DNA of 33,707 nt from CAZAKZ01 sp964485695 (GTDB lineage: Bacteria; Planctomycetota; JAFGQW01), in contig CAZAKZ010000057.1 of the NCBI GenBank assembly GCA_964485695.1, positions 1 to 33,707 of the forward strand, written 5' to 3'. Position 1 is the stretch's first letter, and every line of letters begins with the position of its first letter. Position numbers and translations under genes: made by a program. The notes beneath the pieces are model-generated. The model was not told the origin of the DNA. It made no database searches and saw nothing but the letters and a program-made list of their open reading frames with translations. This document shows, in pieces, positions 14,789 to 21,876 of this stretch.

Positions 14789-15849
14789 TCCGATCTCCGG
14801 CCATCCTGGTGCTCCTCGTCCTGTTCTTTTCGACCCTCTCCGGCTGCAAGTCCTCACCGCGCGCTGATCCTGCCCTCCGGGAAGTCACGGTCGAGGCTAG
14901 GGGCGCCTGGAATATGGCTCTGGAGGCGCTGACCCGGAACGACCGCCGCGAGGCTCTCCGACACCTCCGGGCTGTGAAGGAAAAGGCTCCCCTCTTCGTG
15001 AAAGCCCACCTCCTGTATCAGGATCTCATGATCCAGGAAAACGACCATGCCCGCCTGGAAGAGGAATACCCGGACGGCGGAACCGGCCTGGCCCGCACTC
15101 TTCACGCTCGCATCACCGGGGACAGGGACCGTGTCAGGCGTCTCTTGAAAGCCGTTGAGAAGGCCCCCGACCTGGCGTGGGCGCACTACGCTCTGGGGTT
15201 CGAATATGCCCGGATGCAGGGCCAGGACCACCTGGCCCGGGCAGAGGAATACCTGAAGAAGGCGGTGAAGATCGACCCGGACCTGGCCGAGGCGCACGTT
15301 GCTCTGTTCCAGCTTTACATGAAGAAGTTCCAGGGATCAGAGGCGGCCGTTGCCTGTGAGCGGTACCTGGAACTCTGCGAGAAGGACGCACTCCGCTGGC
15401 TGAAGCTGGGGATCTACTGGCACGTCAGCGGCAAGGAGAGCCGTGCCAGGGCCGCCTACGAAAAGGTGCTGGCCCTGGACCCCGAAACGGTTCAGGCGGC
15501 CGTGCGCAGGCGTGAGGTCGTGGTGTCAGAGGAACAACTCCGGAAGTACGAGGACCCCGGATCGCTCTGGTACACGGCCCGGGTGAACCTGTCCGACATT
15601 CTCCTGGAAGAGAGGAAATACGAGGAAACGGTCGCCCTCCTGGGCAAGGCCGTGGCCGAGGCGCCCGAACACCCGGAGGCGCACTACAACCTGGGGATCG
15701 CCCTGGAGAAACTCGGCCGTATCGAGCAGGCCCACGAACAGTGGAATTGGTATCTGAGGTCCGGTGGAAAACAGCAGGAGCGGGTGAAGGCCTGGATCAA
15801 TGATCTGATCCAGAGCCATCCCGATCACTTCCAGAGGCAACCTCGCTGA
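14785..15849 (+). CDS. TPR-repeat lipoprotein
   Basis: The 354-residue product has a signal peptide with lipobox LSGC (Cys21, followed by Lys-Ser) and several tetratricopeptide repeats: AWAHYALGFEYARMQG with EEYLKKAVKIDPDLAEAH, ALRWLKLGIYWHV with AYEKVLALDPE, LSDILLEERKYEETVALLGKA and AHYNLGIALEKLGRIEQA. TPR lipoproteins are usually scaffolds in outer-membrane or cell-wall complexes; the partner is unknown. GTG 14785 overlaps the preceding stop codon, so it is translated with the small lipoprotein. Convergent with dtd. Confidence 0.85.
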   Translation: MIRSPAILVLLVLFFSTLSGCKSSPRADPALREVTVEARGAWNMALEALTRNDRREALRHLRAVKEKAPLFVKAHLLYQDLMIQENDHARLEEEYPDGGTGLARTLHARITGDRDRVRRLLKAVEKAPDLAWAHYALGFEYARMQGQDHLARAEEYLKKAVKIDPDLAEAHVALFQLYMKKFQGSEAAVACERYLELCEKDALRWLKLGIYWHVSGKESRARAAYEKVLALDPETVQAAVRRREVVVSEEQLRKYEDPGSLWYTARVNLSDILLEERKYEETVALLGKAVAEAPEHPEAHYNLGIALEKLGRIEQAHEQWNWYLRSGGKQQERVKAWINDLIQSHPDHFQRQPR

Positions 15850-15860
15850 CAGTTTACTGT

Positions 15861-15884
15861 GCCGATTACTGGGCCGATTACTGG
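15861..15884. repeat. 12-bp tandem duplication
   Basis: GCCGATTACTGG is present twice head to tail (15861, 15873) followed by a partial copy GCCG. It lies between the convergent TPR lipoprotein and dtd genes. A small ACAGT/ACTGT inverted repeat precedes it at about 15850. Confidence 0.9.
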
Positions 15885-15919
15885 GCCGTGTTTCCAGCAC
15901 TGAATCCTTCTCGGCAATC

Positions 15920-16369
15920 TCATCCGGTCCGATCCTCGTAGACGAACGTCACCGGCCCGTCATTGACGAGGCGTACCTCCATGTGGGCTCCGAATTCACC
16001 GGTCGCCACCGGGATTCCGGTGGCGGCGACCTGTCGGGTGAAATGGCGGTAGAGGGCTTCGGCCGGTCCAGGCGGAGCTGCCGCATCGAATCCAGGGCGC
16101 TTTCCCTTTCGGTGCAGATCTGCGGCCAGGGTGAACTGGGAAACCACCAGCATCTCCCCGGACACGGCAGCGAGATCCAGATTCATCTTGCCGGCCTCGT
16201 CGGGAAAGCACCTCAGGCCCGAGATCTTTCTGGCGGCCCGATCCACCCTGGCGGTATCATCCCCCTTTTCGATGCACAACAGCACCACCATGCCCTGACC
16301 GATGCGGGCTGCGGAACGCCCGTCTACCTCGACTTCGGCTTCGTGTACTCTCTGGATCACGGCTCTCAT
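15920..16369 (-). CDS. dtd: D-aminoacyl-tRNA deacylase
   Basis: Proofreading enzyme that hydrolyses D-aminoacyl-tRNA (and Gly-tRNA-Ala) using the tRNA itself at a chiral pocket. The 149-residue protein starts with the typical MRAVIQRV, has the SQFT motif with Thr80 (VVSQFTLAAD, 75-84), GKMNLD (60-65) and the cross-subunit Gly-cisPro motif in NDGPVTF (136-142). ATG 16369 overlaps the stop codon of the upstream kinase gene (ATGA), so translation is coupled. The plus-strand neighbour converges on it. Confidence 0.96.
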   Translation of the reverse strand: MRAVIQRVHEAEVEVDGRSAARIGQGMVVLLCIEKGDDTARVDRAARKISGLRCFPDEAGKMNLDLAAVSGEMLVVSQFTLAADLHRKGKRPGFDAAAPPGPAEALYRHFTRQVAATGIPVATGEFGAHMEVRLVNDGPVTFVYEDRTG

Positions 16370-17241
16370 TGCACGGCCTCTTTTGTCCGTCCTTCTCCGT
16401 CTTTCTGAACAGCTTTCAGAACAGCGTCCACCCTGGGACCCTCCCGGGCCTCCAGAACCTCGGCTCTATGCACCACTGCCGTGAGCCGGTTTTTGGCTCT
16501 TCCGGTCGGCATCGGTTCCCCCAGGGCTGCGCAGTACGCCTTCCAGAATCGATACCGTTCGCTCCGGCGGAGGAACCGTCTTCCTCCGACCTCGAGACAG
16601 GCGAGATCGTGAACGCGGCCGCGGATGGACCGGGACATTGTACCGGCGGGAGAATCGATCTTCAGTATTTTGCCTGCAGAGTCTCCCTCCCCGGAAGCGT
16701 CCACCTCCACGAGGAGATTCCTGAGGTGCAGATCGCCGTCAACGTATCCACATCGGTGCATCCGAGCCACGAGTCGGGCAAGGCCCAGGGCGATCCGTCG
16801 CACCTGGGTGGAGGAAGCCGTGAGGAGGAGGCGGTCCAGGGTCACGGCGTTTTTCACCCAGGCCGTGGCCAGGGCGCAGACCCGTAGAGCCCTGAATTGT
16901 CTCATTTCAAGAACAGCCACGGGTTCCGGAGTGGGGATCCCCATGCTCCGGAGCCGGATCAAGTTGGTCCACTCCTGCTTGGCCCGGGAAGATCCGAAAA
17001 AAGTGTTGCGGAAAAAACCCTTCATCACCTGCCTAACCCTTTTGTAGGAATAGATTTTAAGGGAAATCTCCCCTGGCAAATTTGGCAGTGAGATCCTGAA
17101 AACGGCCGTTGTCCTGGAGGACTGGACAGGAGAGGGAAGAGAGCGGTCTTTTCGTAAATACTTGAGAATAAACTGGTTGAGTTGTTTTCGTGCCGAGCCG
17201 GAGTCCTGGATCGATGGAGAAAATACGGTTCGTAATCTCAT
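16366..17241 (-). CDS. Lipopolysaccharide kinase-like protein (InaA/WaaP family)
   Basis: Protein-kinase-fold enzyme of the family that phosphorylates sugars of the lipopolysaccharide core (heptose or Kdo). In the 291-residue product, Lys62 (EISLKIYSYKR) is the likely ATP-binding Lys and Glu90 (AKQEWTNL) the helix-C Glu. RSMGIPTPEPVAVLEMR is typical of the family. YVDGDLHLRNLLVE (166-179) is the catalytic loop with Asp170 and Asn175, and Asp196 (KILKIDSP) the metal-binding Asp. ATG 17241 was chosen because GGGAG lies 8 nt upstream; the frame is open to 17322. It is coupled to dtd by a 4-nt overlap. Sugar specificity cannot be read from sequence. Confidence 0.85.
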   Translation of the reverse strand: MRLRTVFSPSIQDSGSARKQLNQFILKYLRKDRSLPSPVQSSRTTAVFRISLPNLPGEISLKIYSYKRVRQVMKGFFRNTFFGSSRAKQEWTNLIRLRSMGIPTPEPVAVLEMRQFRALRVCALATAWVKNAVTLDRLLLTASSTQVRRIALGLARLVARMHRCGYVDGDLHLRNLLVEVDASGEGDSAGKILKIDSPAGTMSRSIRGRVHDLACLEVGGRRFLRRSERYRFWKAYCAALGEPMPTGRAKNRLTAVVHRAEVLEAREGPRVDAVLKAVQKDGEGRTKEAVQ

Positions 17242-17334
17242 CGGGTGTACTCCCGGATAGGGGGGGGAAATCCTCAGGACAATTCTCGATTCTGGAATTG
17301 AAACACAGCTGTCCATATTCACGCAAATTATTAC

Positions 17335-17363
17335 TTGACAATATGTTAATAACTCTTTTAAAT
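17335..17363 (+). promoter_or_regulatory. Candidate promoter of the HU-family gene
   Basis: TTGACA (17335-17340), 17-bp spacer, TTAAAT (17358-17363), in a markedly A/T-rich patch. It lies in the 385-nt gap between the kinase gene and the HU gene, giving a leader of about 255 nt. That leader contains CCTCAAGATG twice (near 17422 and 17439); no gene is seen in it. Confidence 0.6.
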
Positions 17364-17626
17364 AGAAAAATCACGTTGGGAGAATGCTTTCGTGATGGTA
17401 TTGGGTACCTGCGATCTGGGCCTCAAGATGCTGGACCTCAAGATGATTGTCCCCCGACGACCTCAGAACCTTCCCGAGAGCGATCGATCGCGATTCTACA
17501 TGTCTCCCACGAGCATGGAGATCCACGAGCTTAGAGACATGAAATCGAGAAAGGGAACGACTGTCTCCTGAATGTAAATTCGCTCTAATGCAAGTGAGGA
17601 GGAAAGCTTACGAAAGGGAAGCGATC

Positions 17627-18004
17627 ATGGCGACTATAACGAAAAAAGAACTGGTCAATGGAATTGCCGAAAAGACCGGTCAGACCAAGATCGTGACCAA
17701 GGAGATCATACAGATGTTCCTGGATGAGATCATCAACGAGCTCGGTCGCGGCAACCGTCTGGAGTTCAGGGAGTTTGGGGTTTTCGAGATCAAGGAGAGA
17801 GCGGCTCGCAAGGCACAGAATCCACGAACTCTGGAAAAGGTCGACGTGCCGGCCAAGCGCGTGGTGAAGTTCAAGGTCGGTCGTCTCATGAAAGAGCGGG
17901 TCGGGTGCATTTCCGAGGCCAAGAAAGCGGACGTCGTGGAGCTCGGTAGCCGGGAATCCACAGCAGGTTCCTCCGCCTCTAGACCCGAGGAAGCGACCGG
18001 GTAG
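17627..18004 (+). CDS. HU/IHF-family DNA-binding protein
   Basis: Small nucleoid protein that bends DNA as a dimer. Residues 1-93 match the family: ITKKELVNGIAEKTG, the LEFREFGVFEIKER saddle strand (45-58) and the DNA-inserting arm with AQNPRTLEKVDVPAKR (63-78) holding the intercalating Pro, then FKVGRLMKERV. Usual length is about 90-95; this one has 125, with an unusual Ser/Glu-rich tail. ATG 17627 is the canonical start (MATITKKEL) with GGGAAG upstream; ATG 17588 in the same frame adds a basic, non-family stretch. It cannot be decided between HU and IHF by reading. Confidence 0.93.
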   Translation: MATITKKELVNGIAEKTGQTKIVTKEIIQMFLDEIINELGRGNRLEFREFGVFEIKERAARKAQNPRTLEKVDVPAKRVVKFKVGRLMKERVGCISEAKKADVVELGSRESTAGSSASRPEEATG

Positions 18005-18021
18005 GATTCGCCCGTCGCTAG

Positions 18022-18052
18022 CCCGGAACCCGGGTGTAGAACCCGCCTTTTT
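18022..18052 (+). terminator. Possible terminator after the HU-family gene
   Basis: CGGGT (18031-18035) and ACCCG (18041-18045) form a 5-bp hairpin with loop GTAGA, followed by CC and five T (18048-18052). A competing hairpin CCCGG (18022-18026) / CCGGG (18030-18034) could form instead. Weak stem. Confidence 0.4.
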
Positions 18053-18255
18053 CCGGCCTCTGCCCTTGCTTCTCTCCATCTCCTCGGACGATCGTACACC
18101 GCTTTCCTCCAAGAACCCGACTGCATCCAGGTCCGATGTCCGGTCGGATTCTTGCCTTGGATCCCCGCCTGCTGTCATTATATCCTGTCGTTGAGCAACA
18201 GGACTCCGAGTGAAGTCCTTCACAGATCAAGAGAATCAAGAGAAACCGTTTCCAC

Positions 18256-20340
18256 ATGACCGATCTGGACCTGCTCGAGTTCGGGAGGATCAGGGATCTC
18301 CTGAAGGGCTTTGCCGCCTCGGGGCTGGGGCGGAGCGTGGCCAGCGAAATGGTGCCGTACTGGGATGTGGATCGCGCCCGCAGGGCCCTCGAGGAAACCC
18401 GGGAGATGATGGCGCTCCTGGCGGAGGAGACGGCACCCTCGACCGGTGGATTCCGGGACATCCGGCCGCACCTTGACCATGTCCGGGAGTACGGCCGTCC
18501 ACTCGAGCCCGACGAACTCCTGGAGGTGAAGGAACTCCTCGAAGCCGGGCGCCGTCTCAAGGCGTTCTTCGAGGGAAAGGCGGGTGCGGCCTGTCCAAGG
18601 CTGGGTATTCTGACCGGAACCATCGGAGATTTTTCATCCATCCTGGAGCGCTTGAGCAGAGACCTGGATCCGAAGCAGGGTGTCCGGGACGAGGCCAGCG
18701 CAGCCCTTGCCCGGGTACGGGGGCGCCTCAAGACCGTGGAAGCGTATCTCAGGAACAAGGCGGAGGAACTCGCGCGGTCGGAGAGGTATCGTTCTCTGCT
18801 CTCCCAGTCCAAACCCGTGCTGAGGGGCGGCCACTACCTACTGGCGGTCAAGGCCGATTTCATGCGCCGCGTGGAGGGCATTCTGCACGATCGCTCCAAT
18901 ACCGGAATGACCGCTTTCATCGAACCCCGGGAGCTGGTCTCCTACGGCAATGAGCGAAAAGATCTGAAGGTGCGCGAGGCCCGGGAAGTGCAAAGAGTGC
19001 TGTGGGAGCTGTCGCGGGTGGTCATGGCCGATCAGGAGGCCATACTGGCGACGCTTCGCCGCGTGGCCTGGTTCGATTTCACCCTGGCCAAGGCGAGAAT
19101 GGCCCTCGCCTTCGACATGCACCCCCCGCGCCTCGGAGGCAGAGAACTGGTACTGAAGAAGGCCTATCACCCCCTCCTTCTCCTCAAGGTGGGCAGGCAC
19201 GGTCCGATTCCCCACTTGAAAACCGTCAAGCCGGAAGAACGCACCCGGGTGGTTCCCCTGACCGTCCGCATTGGCCGCGACTACGACCTGCTCGTCATCA
19301 CCGGCCCCAATACGGGTGGAAAGACCGTGGCGCTCAAGACCATCGGGCTGCTCACCCTCATGGCCGCGAGCGGTGTTCCCATTCCCGCTGCCCCGGATAC
19401 CGTGATCCCGGGATACACCGGTGTGCTGGCCGACATCGGGGACGAGCAGAGTATCGAGCAAAGCCTCAGCACTTTTTCCGCCCACATCAAGCGCATCATC
19501 GCAATCCTCGGGAGTTCGGGCCCGGATGTGCTGGTCCTCATGGACGAGGTCGGAGCCGGTACGGATCCCGACGAAGGGGCTGCCCTGGGGAGAGCCATCA
19601 TGGCGAGATTGCTCCAGAAAAAAGTGCCCGGCATCATCACGACCCACCTCGGCGATCTGAAGATGTTCGCCTACGAGTTCCCGCGCGTGGAGAATGCCTG
19701 CGTGGAGTTCGACGTCAAGACTCTGTCGCCCACCTACCATCTCCGCCTCGGCCAGCCCGGGAATTCGAATGCCCTCATCATCGCCGACCGCCTGGGTATG
19801 GACGAGGATATCCTCCAGGAGGCGAGGAAGAGTCTGGACAGCAAGAACCGCCCCGCCGAGGAGGTCATCGCACGGATGCAGGCCTCCAGAGTCGAGACGG
19901 AAAGGCGGCTCGAGGCCTCCGAGGATATCATGGCCGAGGCCAGGCGGGTCCAGGCGGAGTCCAAGGCCGAGGCCCATGCGGTCGAGAAGAGGAAGGGGGA
20001 ACTCCAGGCTTTTTCGGACCTGGAAGTAGAAAAACACCTGAAGCGGGTCCGGGAGTACCTGTATCCAATCCTCACCCGGATGAAGAATCTCCCGAAGCCC
20101 TTTGACAGCGAGGTGGAGGCTCTTGGCGAAGCTCTGGATCGATCCCTGCAGTTCACACCGCTCGGCGAGAGGCGGGAACAGTTCATCCGCCGCCTGAAGA
20201 AGGACCACACCCTCTTTCTGCCCAGGCTGGGTGTTCGGGGCCGGGTGGTTCGGATTGATCGGAAGCGGAGACTGATCGGTGTCATTGCCGGGGATATGCG
20301 CCTGGACGTCCCGTTCGAGGAGATTCTGCCCGAAGATTGA
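18256..20340 (+). CDS. mutS2: MutS2 ATPase without a Smr domain
   Basis: MutS2 proteins act on recombination intermediates or collided ribosomes in different bacteria. The 694-residue protein has the core/lever region (RRVEGILHDRSNTGMTAFIEP) and the ATPase: Walker A GPNTGGKT (350-357), STFSAHIKRI, Walker B LVLMDE (426-431) followed by VGAGTDPDEGAALG, and ITTHLGDLKMFA. A Glu/Ala/Arg-rich coiled coil covers about 530-600. The usual C-terminal Smr nuclease domain is absent; the sequence ends after a small KOW-like beta segment (LGVRGRVVRIDRKRRLIGV). Typical full-length MutS2 is about 780 residues. ATG 18256 has only a weak purine stretch upstream. Confidence 0.94.
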   Translation: MTDLDLLEFGRIRDLLKGFAASGLGRSVASEMVPYWDVDRARRALEETREMMALLAEETAPSTGGFRDIRPHLDHVREYGRPLEPDELLEVKELLEAGRRLKAFFEGKAGAACPRLGILTGTIGDFSSILERLSRDLDPKQGVRDEASAALARVRGRLKTVEAYLRNKAEELARSERYRSLLSQSKPVLRGGHYLLAVKADFMRRVEGILHDRSNTGMTAFIEPRELVSYGNERKDLKVREAREVQRVLWELSRVVMADQEAILATLRRVAWFDFTLAKARMALAFDMHPPRLGGRELVLKKAYHPLLLLKVGRHGPIPHLKTVKPEERTRVVPLTVRIGRDYDLLVITGPNTGGKTVALKTIGLLTLMAASGVPIPAAPDTVIPGYTGVLADIGDEQSIEQSLSTFSAHIKRIIAILGSSGPDVLVLMDEVGAGTDPDEGAALGRAIMARLLQKKVPGIITTHLGDLKMFAYEFPRVENACVEFDVKTLSPTYHLRLGQPGNSNALIIADRLGMDEDILQEARKSLDSKNRPAEEVIARMQASRVETERRLEASEDIMAEARRVQAESKAEAHAVEKRKGELQAFSDLEVEKHLKRVREYLYPILTRMKNLPKPFDSEVEALGEALDRSLQFTPLGERREQFIRRLKKDHTLFLPRLGVRGRVVRIDRKRRLIGVIAGDMRLDVPFEEILPED

Positions 20341-20576
20341 GGAGACGTCGGGCCGGGGGGGGAATTTGTGGAAAAAATCTAATCCGTTACCCCAGCTTGG
20401 GATAGGTGAACTCAGGGGGAGCAGAGGCGCTTGGCACTCCAGTTGCTTGTATTGCAGAGGCAGAAGTCATAAAGACGCAAAATTCTGAAATATAGGCAGT
20501 TGGAACAGTCCTCTTCAGACGTCCCCGCAGTCTTGGCGCCTTTGAAGTGCGAAAAAAGGGTGTAAAGAAAAACTAC

Positions 20577-20604
20577 TTGACAATCGATTGTCATTTGGTA
20601 ATTT
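20577..20604 (+). promoter_or_regulatory. Candidate promoter of the tRNA-tuf unit with a 16-bp palindrome
   Basis: TTGACA (20577-20582) is followed after 16 bp by TAATTT (20599-20604). The -35 element is part of a perfect 16-bp palindrome TGACAATCGATTGTCA (20578-20593), a good repressor or regulator site. It lies 73 nt before tRNA-Thr, in the 336-nt gap after mutS2. The rest of that gap holds no gene; a small CCCA/TGGG hairpin near 20392 is too weak to call a terminator. Confidence 0.55.
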
Positions 20605-20676
20605 TTCGGCCTTTTTCGTGCGGGGGTGGTTCCAAGCAAACCCGAGACCAGCGCAGTTCGCATGAGCCGTGCGGTT

Positions 20677-20748
20677 GCCAGCGTAGCTCAACGGCAGAGC
20701 TCCCGCCTTGTAAGCGGGTGGTTGTGGGTTCGAATCCCTCCGCTGGCT
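20677..20748 (+). tRNA. tRNA-Thr (anticodon TGT)
   Basis: Acceptor GCCAGCG / CGCTGGC, anticodon arm CCCGC-CTTGTAA-GCGGG, T-loop TTCGAAT. Discriminator T; no CCA is encoded (TCC follows). The T-stem contains one T-T mismatch (GTGGG against CCCTC). First of four tRNA genes in the order Thr-Tyr-Gly-Thr before tuf, the order of the E. coli tufB operon. Confidence 0.95.
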
Positions 20749-20956
20749 TCCTATTCCCTTCAAAGAACCCTGAAGAACCCAATCGAACTTTCTCTGGTTT
20801 TTTTTGGTTTAAATTCTTTTGGGGTAGGAGTATACGCTTTTTCATCGAGGTCTTGGCCGCGCCTCGATGACTCGATTTCGAATCCTATTCTCATTGTTTT
20901 TTCGATTGGATTTGCTGGATTGATCCCGGTCCGGGGCGGTTTTCTCCAAAGTACGT

Positions 20957-21041
20957 GGGTTGGTTCCCGAGTGGCCAAAGGGGGCAGACTGTAAATCTGC
21001 TGGCTTCGCCTACGGTGGTTCGAATCCACCCCAGCCCACCA
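20957..21041 (+). tRNA. tRNA-Tyr (anticodon GTA)
   Basis: Class II tRNA with a long variable arm (GGCTTCGCC region). Acceptor GGGTTGG / CCAGCCC, anticodon arm GCAGA-CTGTAAA-TCTGC, T-loop TTCGAAT, discriminator A and an encoded CCA. Confidence 0.97.
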
Positions 21042-21204
21042 TTTTCAATCTTCATTTTCATGAGGCTGCTGGACCACGTTTTTTTGTCCGGAGCCTCGTT
21101 TGTGACCTAATTTACCTGGACCGCTGAAGTAACGGTATTTCACTTTATTCGCTGGCTTTCTGGAAAGACCACGCTAATACTTTGCTCACCACAGTCAGAG
21201 GCAG

Positions 21205-21246
21205 TGTCTGTCCAGACTATGTCTGTCCATACCTGTCTGTCCATAC
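21205..21246. repeat. Threefold TGTCTGTCCA repeat
   Basis: TGTCTGTCCA occurs at 21205, 21220 and 21234, as part of 14-15-bp imperfect units, in the spacer between tRNA-Tyr and tRNA-Gly. Confidence 0.85.
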
Positions 21247-21292
21247 AGTACTTAACATTGGTCTGCGGTCTGCCAGCCCCGTTTTCGAGAAA

Positions 21293-21306
21293 GCGGGTGT
21301 AGCTCA
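21293..21306 (+). repeat. Partial duplicate of the tRNA-Gly 5' end
   Basis: GCGGGTGTAGCTCA at 21293-21306 is an exact copy of the first 14 nt of the tRNA-Gly gene that starts at 21307, placed head to tail. Confidence 0.93.
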
Positions 21307-21380
21307 GCGGGTGTAGCTCAATGGTAGAGCCCCAGCCTTCCAAGCTGGTTGTGTGGGTTCGATTCCCATCACCCGCTCCA
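21307..21380 (+). tRNA. tRNA-Gly (anticodon TCC)
   Basis: Acceptor GCGGGTG / CACCCGC, anticodon arm CCAGC-CTTCCAA-GCTGG, T-loop TTCGATT, discriminator T and an encoded CCA. Preceded directly by a duplicate of its own first 14 nt. Confidence 0.97.
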
Positions 21381-21502
21381 CTATGATCTTGGATGATCTT
21401 GGATCGAGATCGGGGATTGACTGTATTTTTTTGAATGTCATGGGATTTCGGCCGGGAAGGGCAGAGTCGGTCATGGGCTTGCCTCCGGCATGCTCGCGCA
21501 GG

Positions 21503-21577
21503 GCTGCAGTGGCTCAGGGGTAGAGCACATCCTTGGTAAGGATGAGGTCGGGGGTTCAAATCCCCCCTGCAGCTCCA
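21503..21577 (+). tRNA. tRNA-Thr (anticodon GGT)
   Basis: Acceptor GCTGCAG / CTGCAGC, anticodon arm CATCC-TTGGTAA-GGATG, T-loop TTCAAAT, discriminator T and an encoded CCA. The spacer to tuf (299 nt) holds no gene. Confidence 0.97.
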
Positions 21578-21794
21578 ATTTGAATGACCCCTCCGGTGTT
21601 CGAAGGATGAGGCCGGTATTCAATGATAATGACGACCGTTGAACCCTCAGCGGTCTGCCAATTCCCTGGCCCGGGACGTGCCCGGTCGTGGTGAATCGTG
21701 TTCTGGCGAGTTCTGGAACAATCAGGAAGGATTGTGCAACGCCTCGGTGGAGGCCCGGAGTCGGCCACCAGAGGCCACTGCATCCGGGTAGGTC

Positions 21795-21824
21795 CGGGTA
21801 GCAATGCCACGGGTAGCAATACCA
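21795..21824. repeat. 15-bp tandem duplication in the tuf leader
   Basis: CGGGTAGCAATGCCA (21795-21809) is followed directly by CGGGTAGCAATACCA (21810-21824), one mismatch. Part of a third copy (CCGGGTAG) precedes it. Confidence 0.85.
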
Positions 21825-21876
21825 AAGGTATACAAAGGTGTTTCCGCCACTGAGAGTGTGTTGAGGATGGAGTCAA

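Noticed and set aside
20515..21559. Minus-strand frames across the four tRNA genes (products such as RRDSNPQPPAYKAGALPLSY)
   Set aside because: These are the well-known spurious proteins produced by translating the antisense of tRNA genes.
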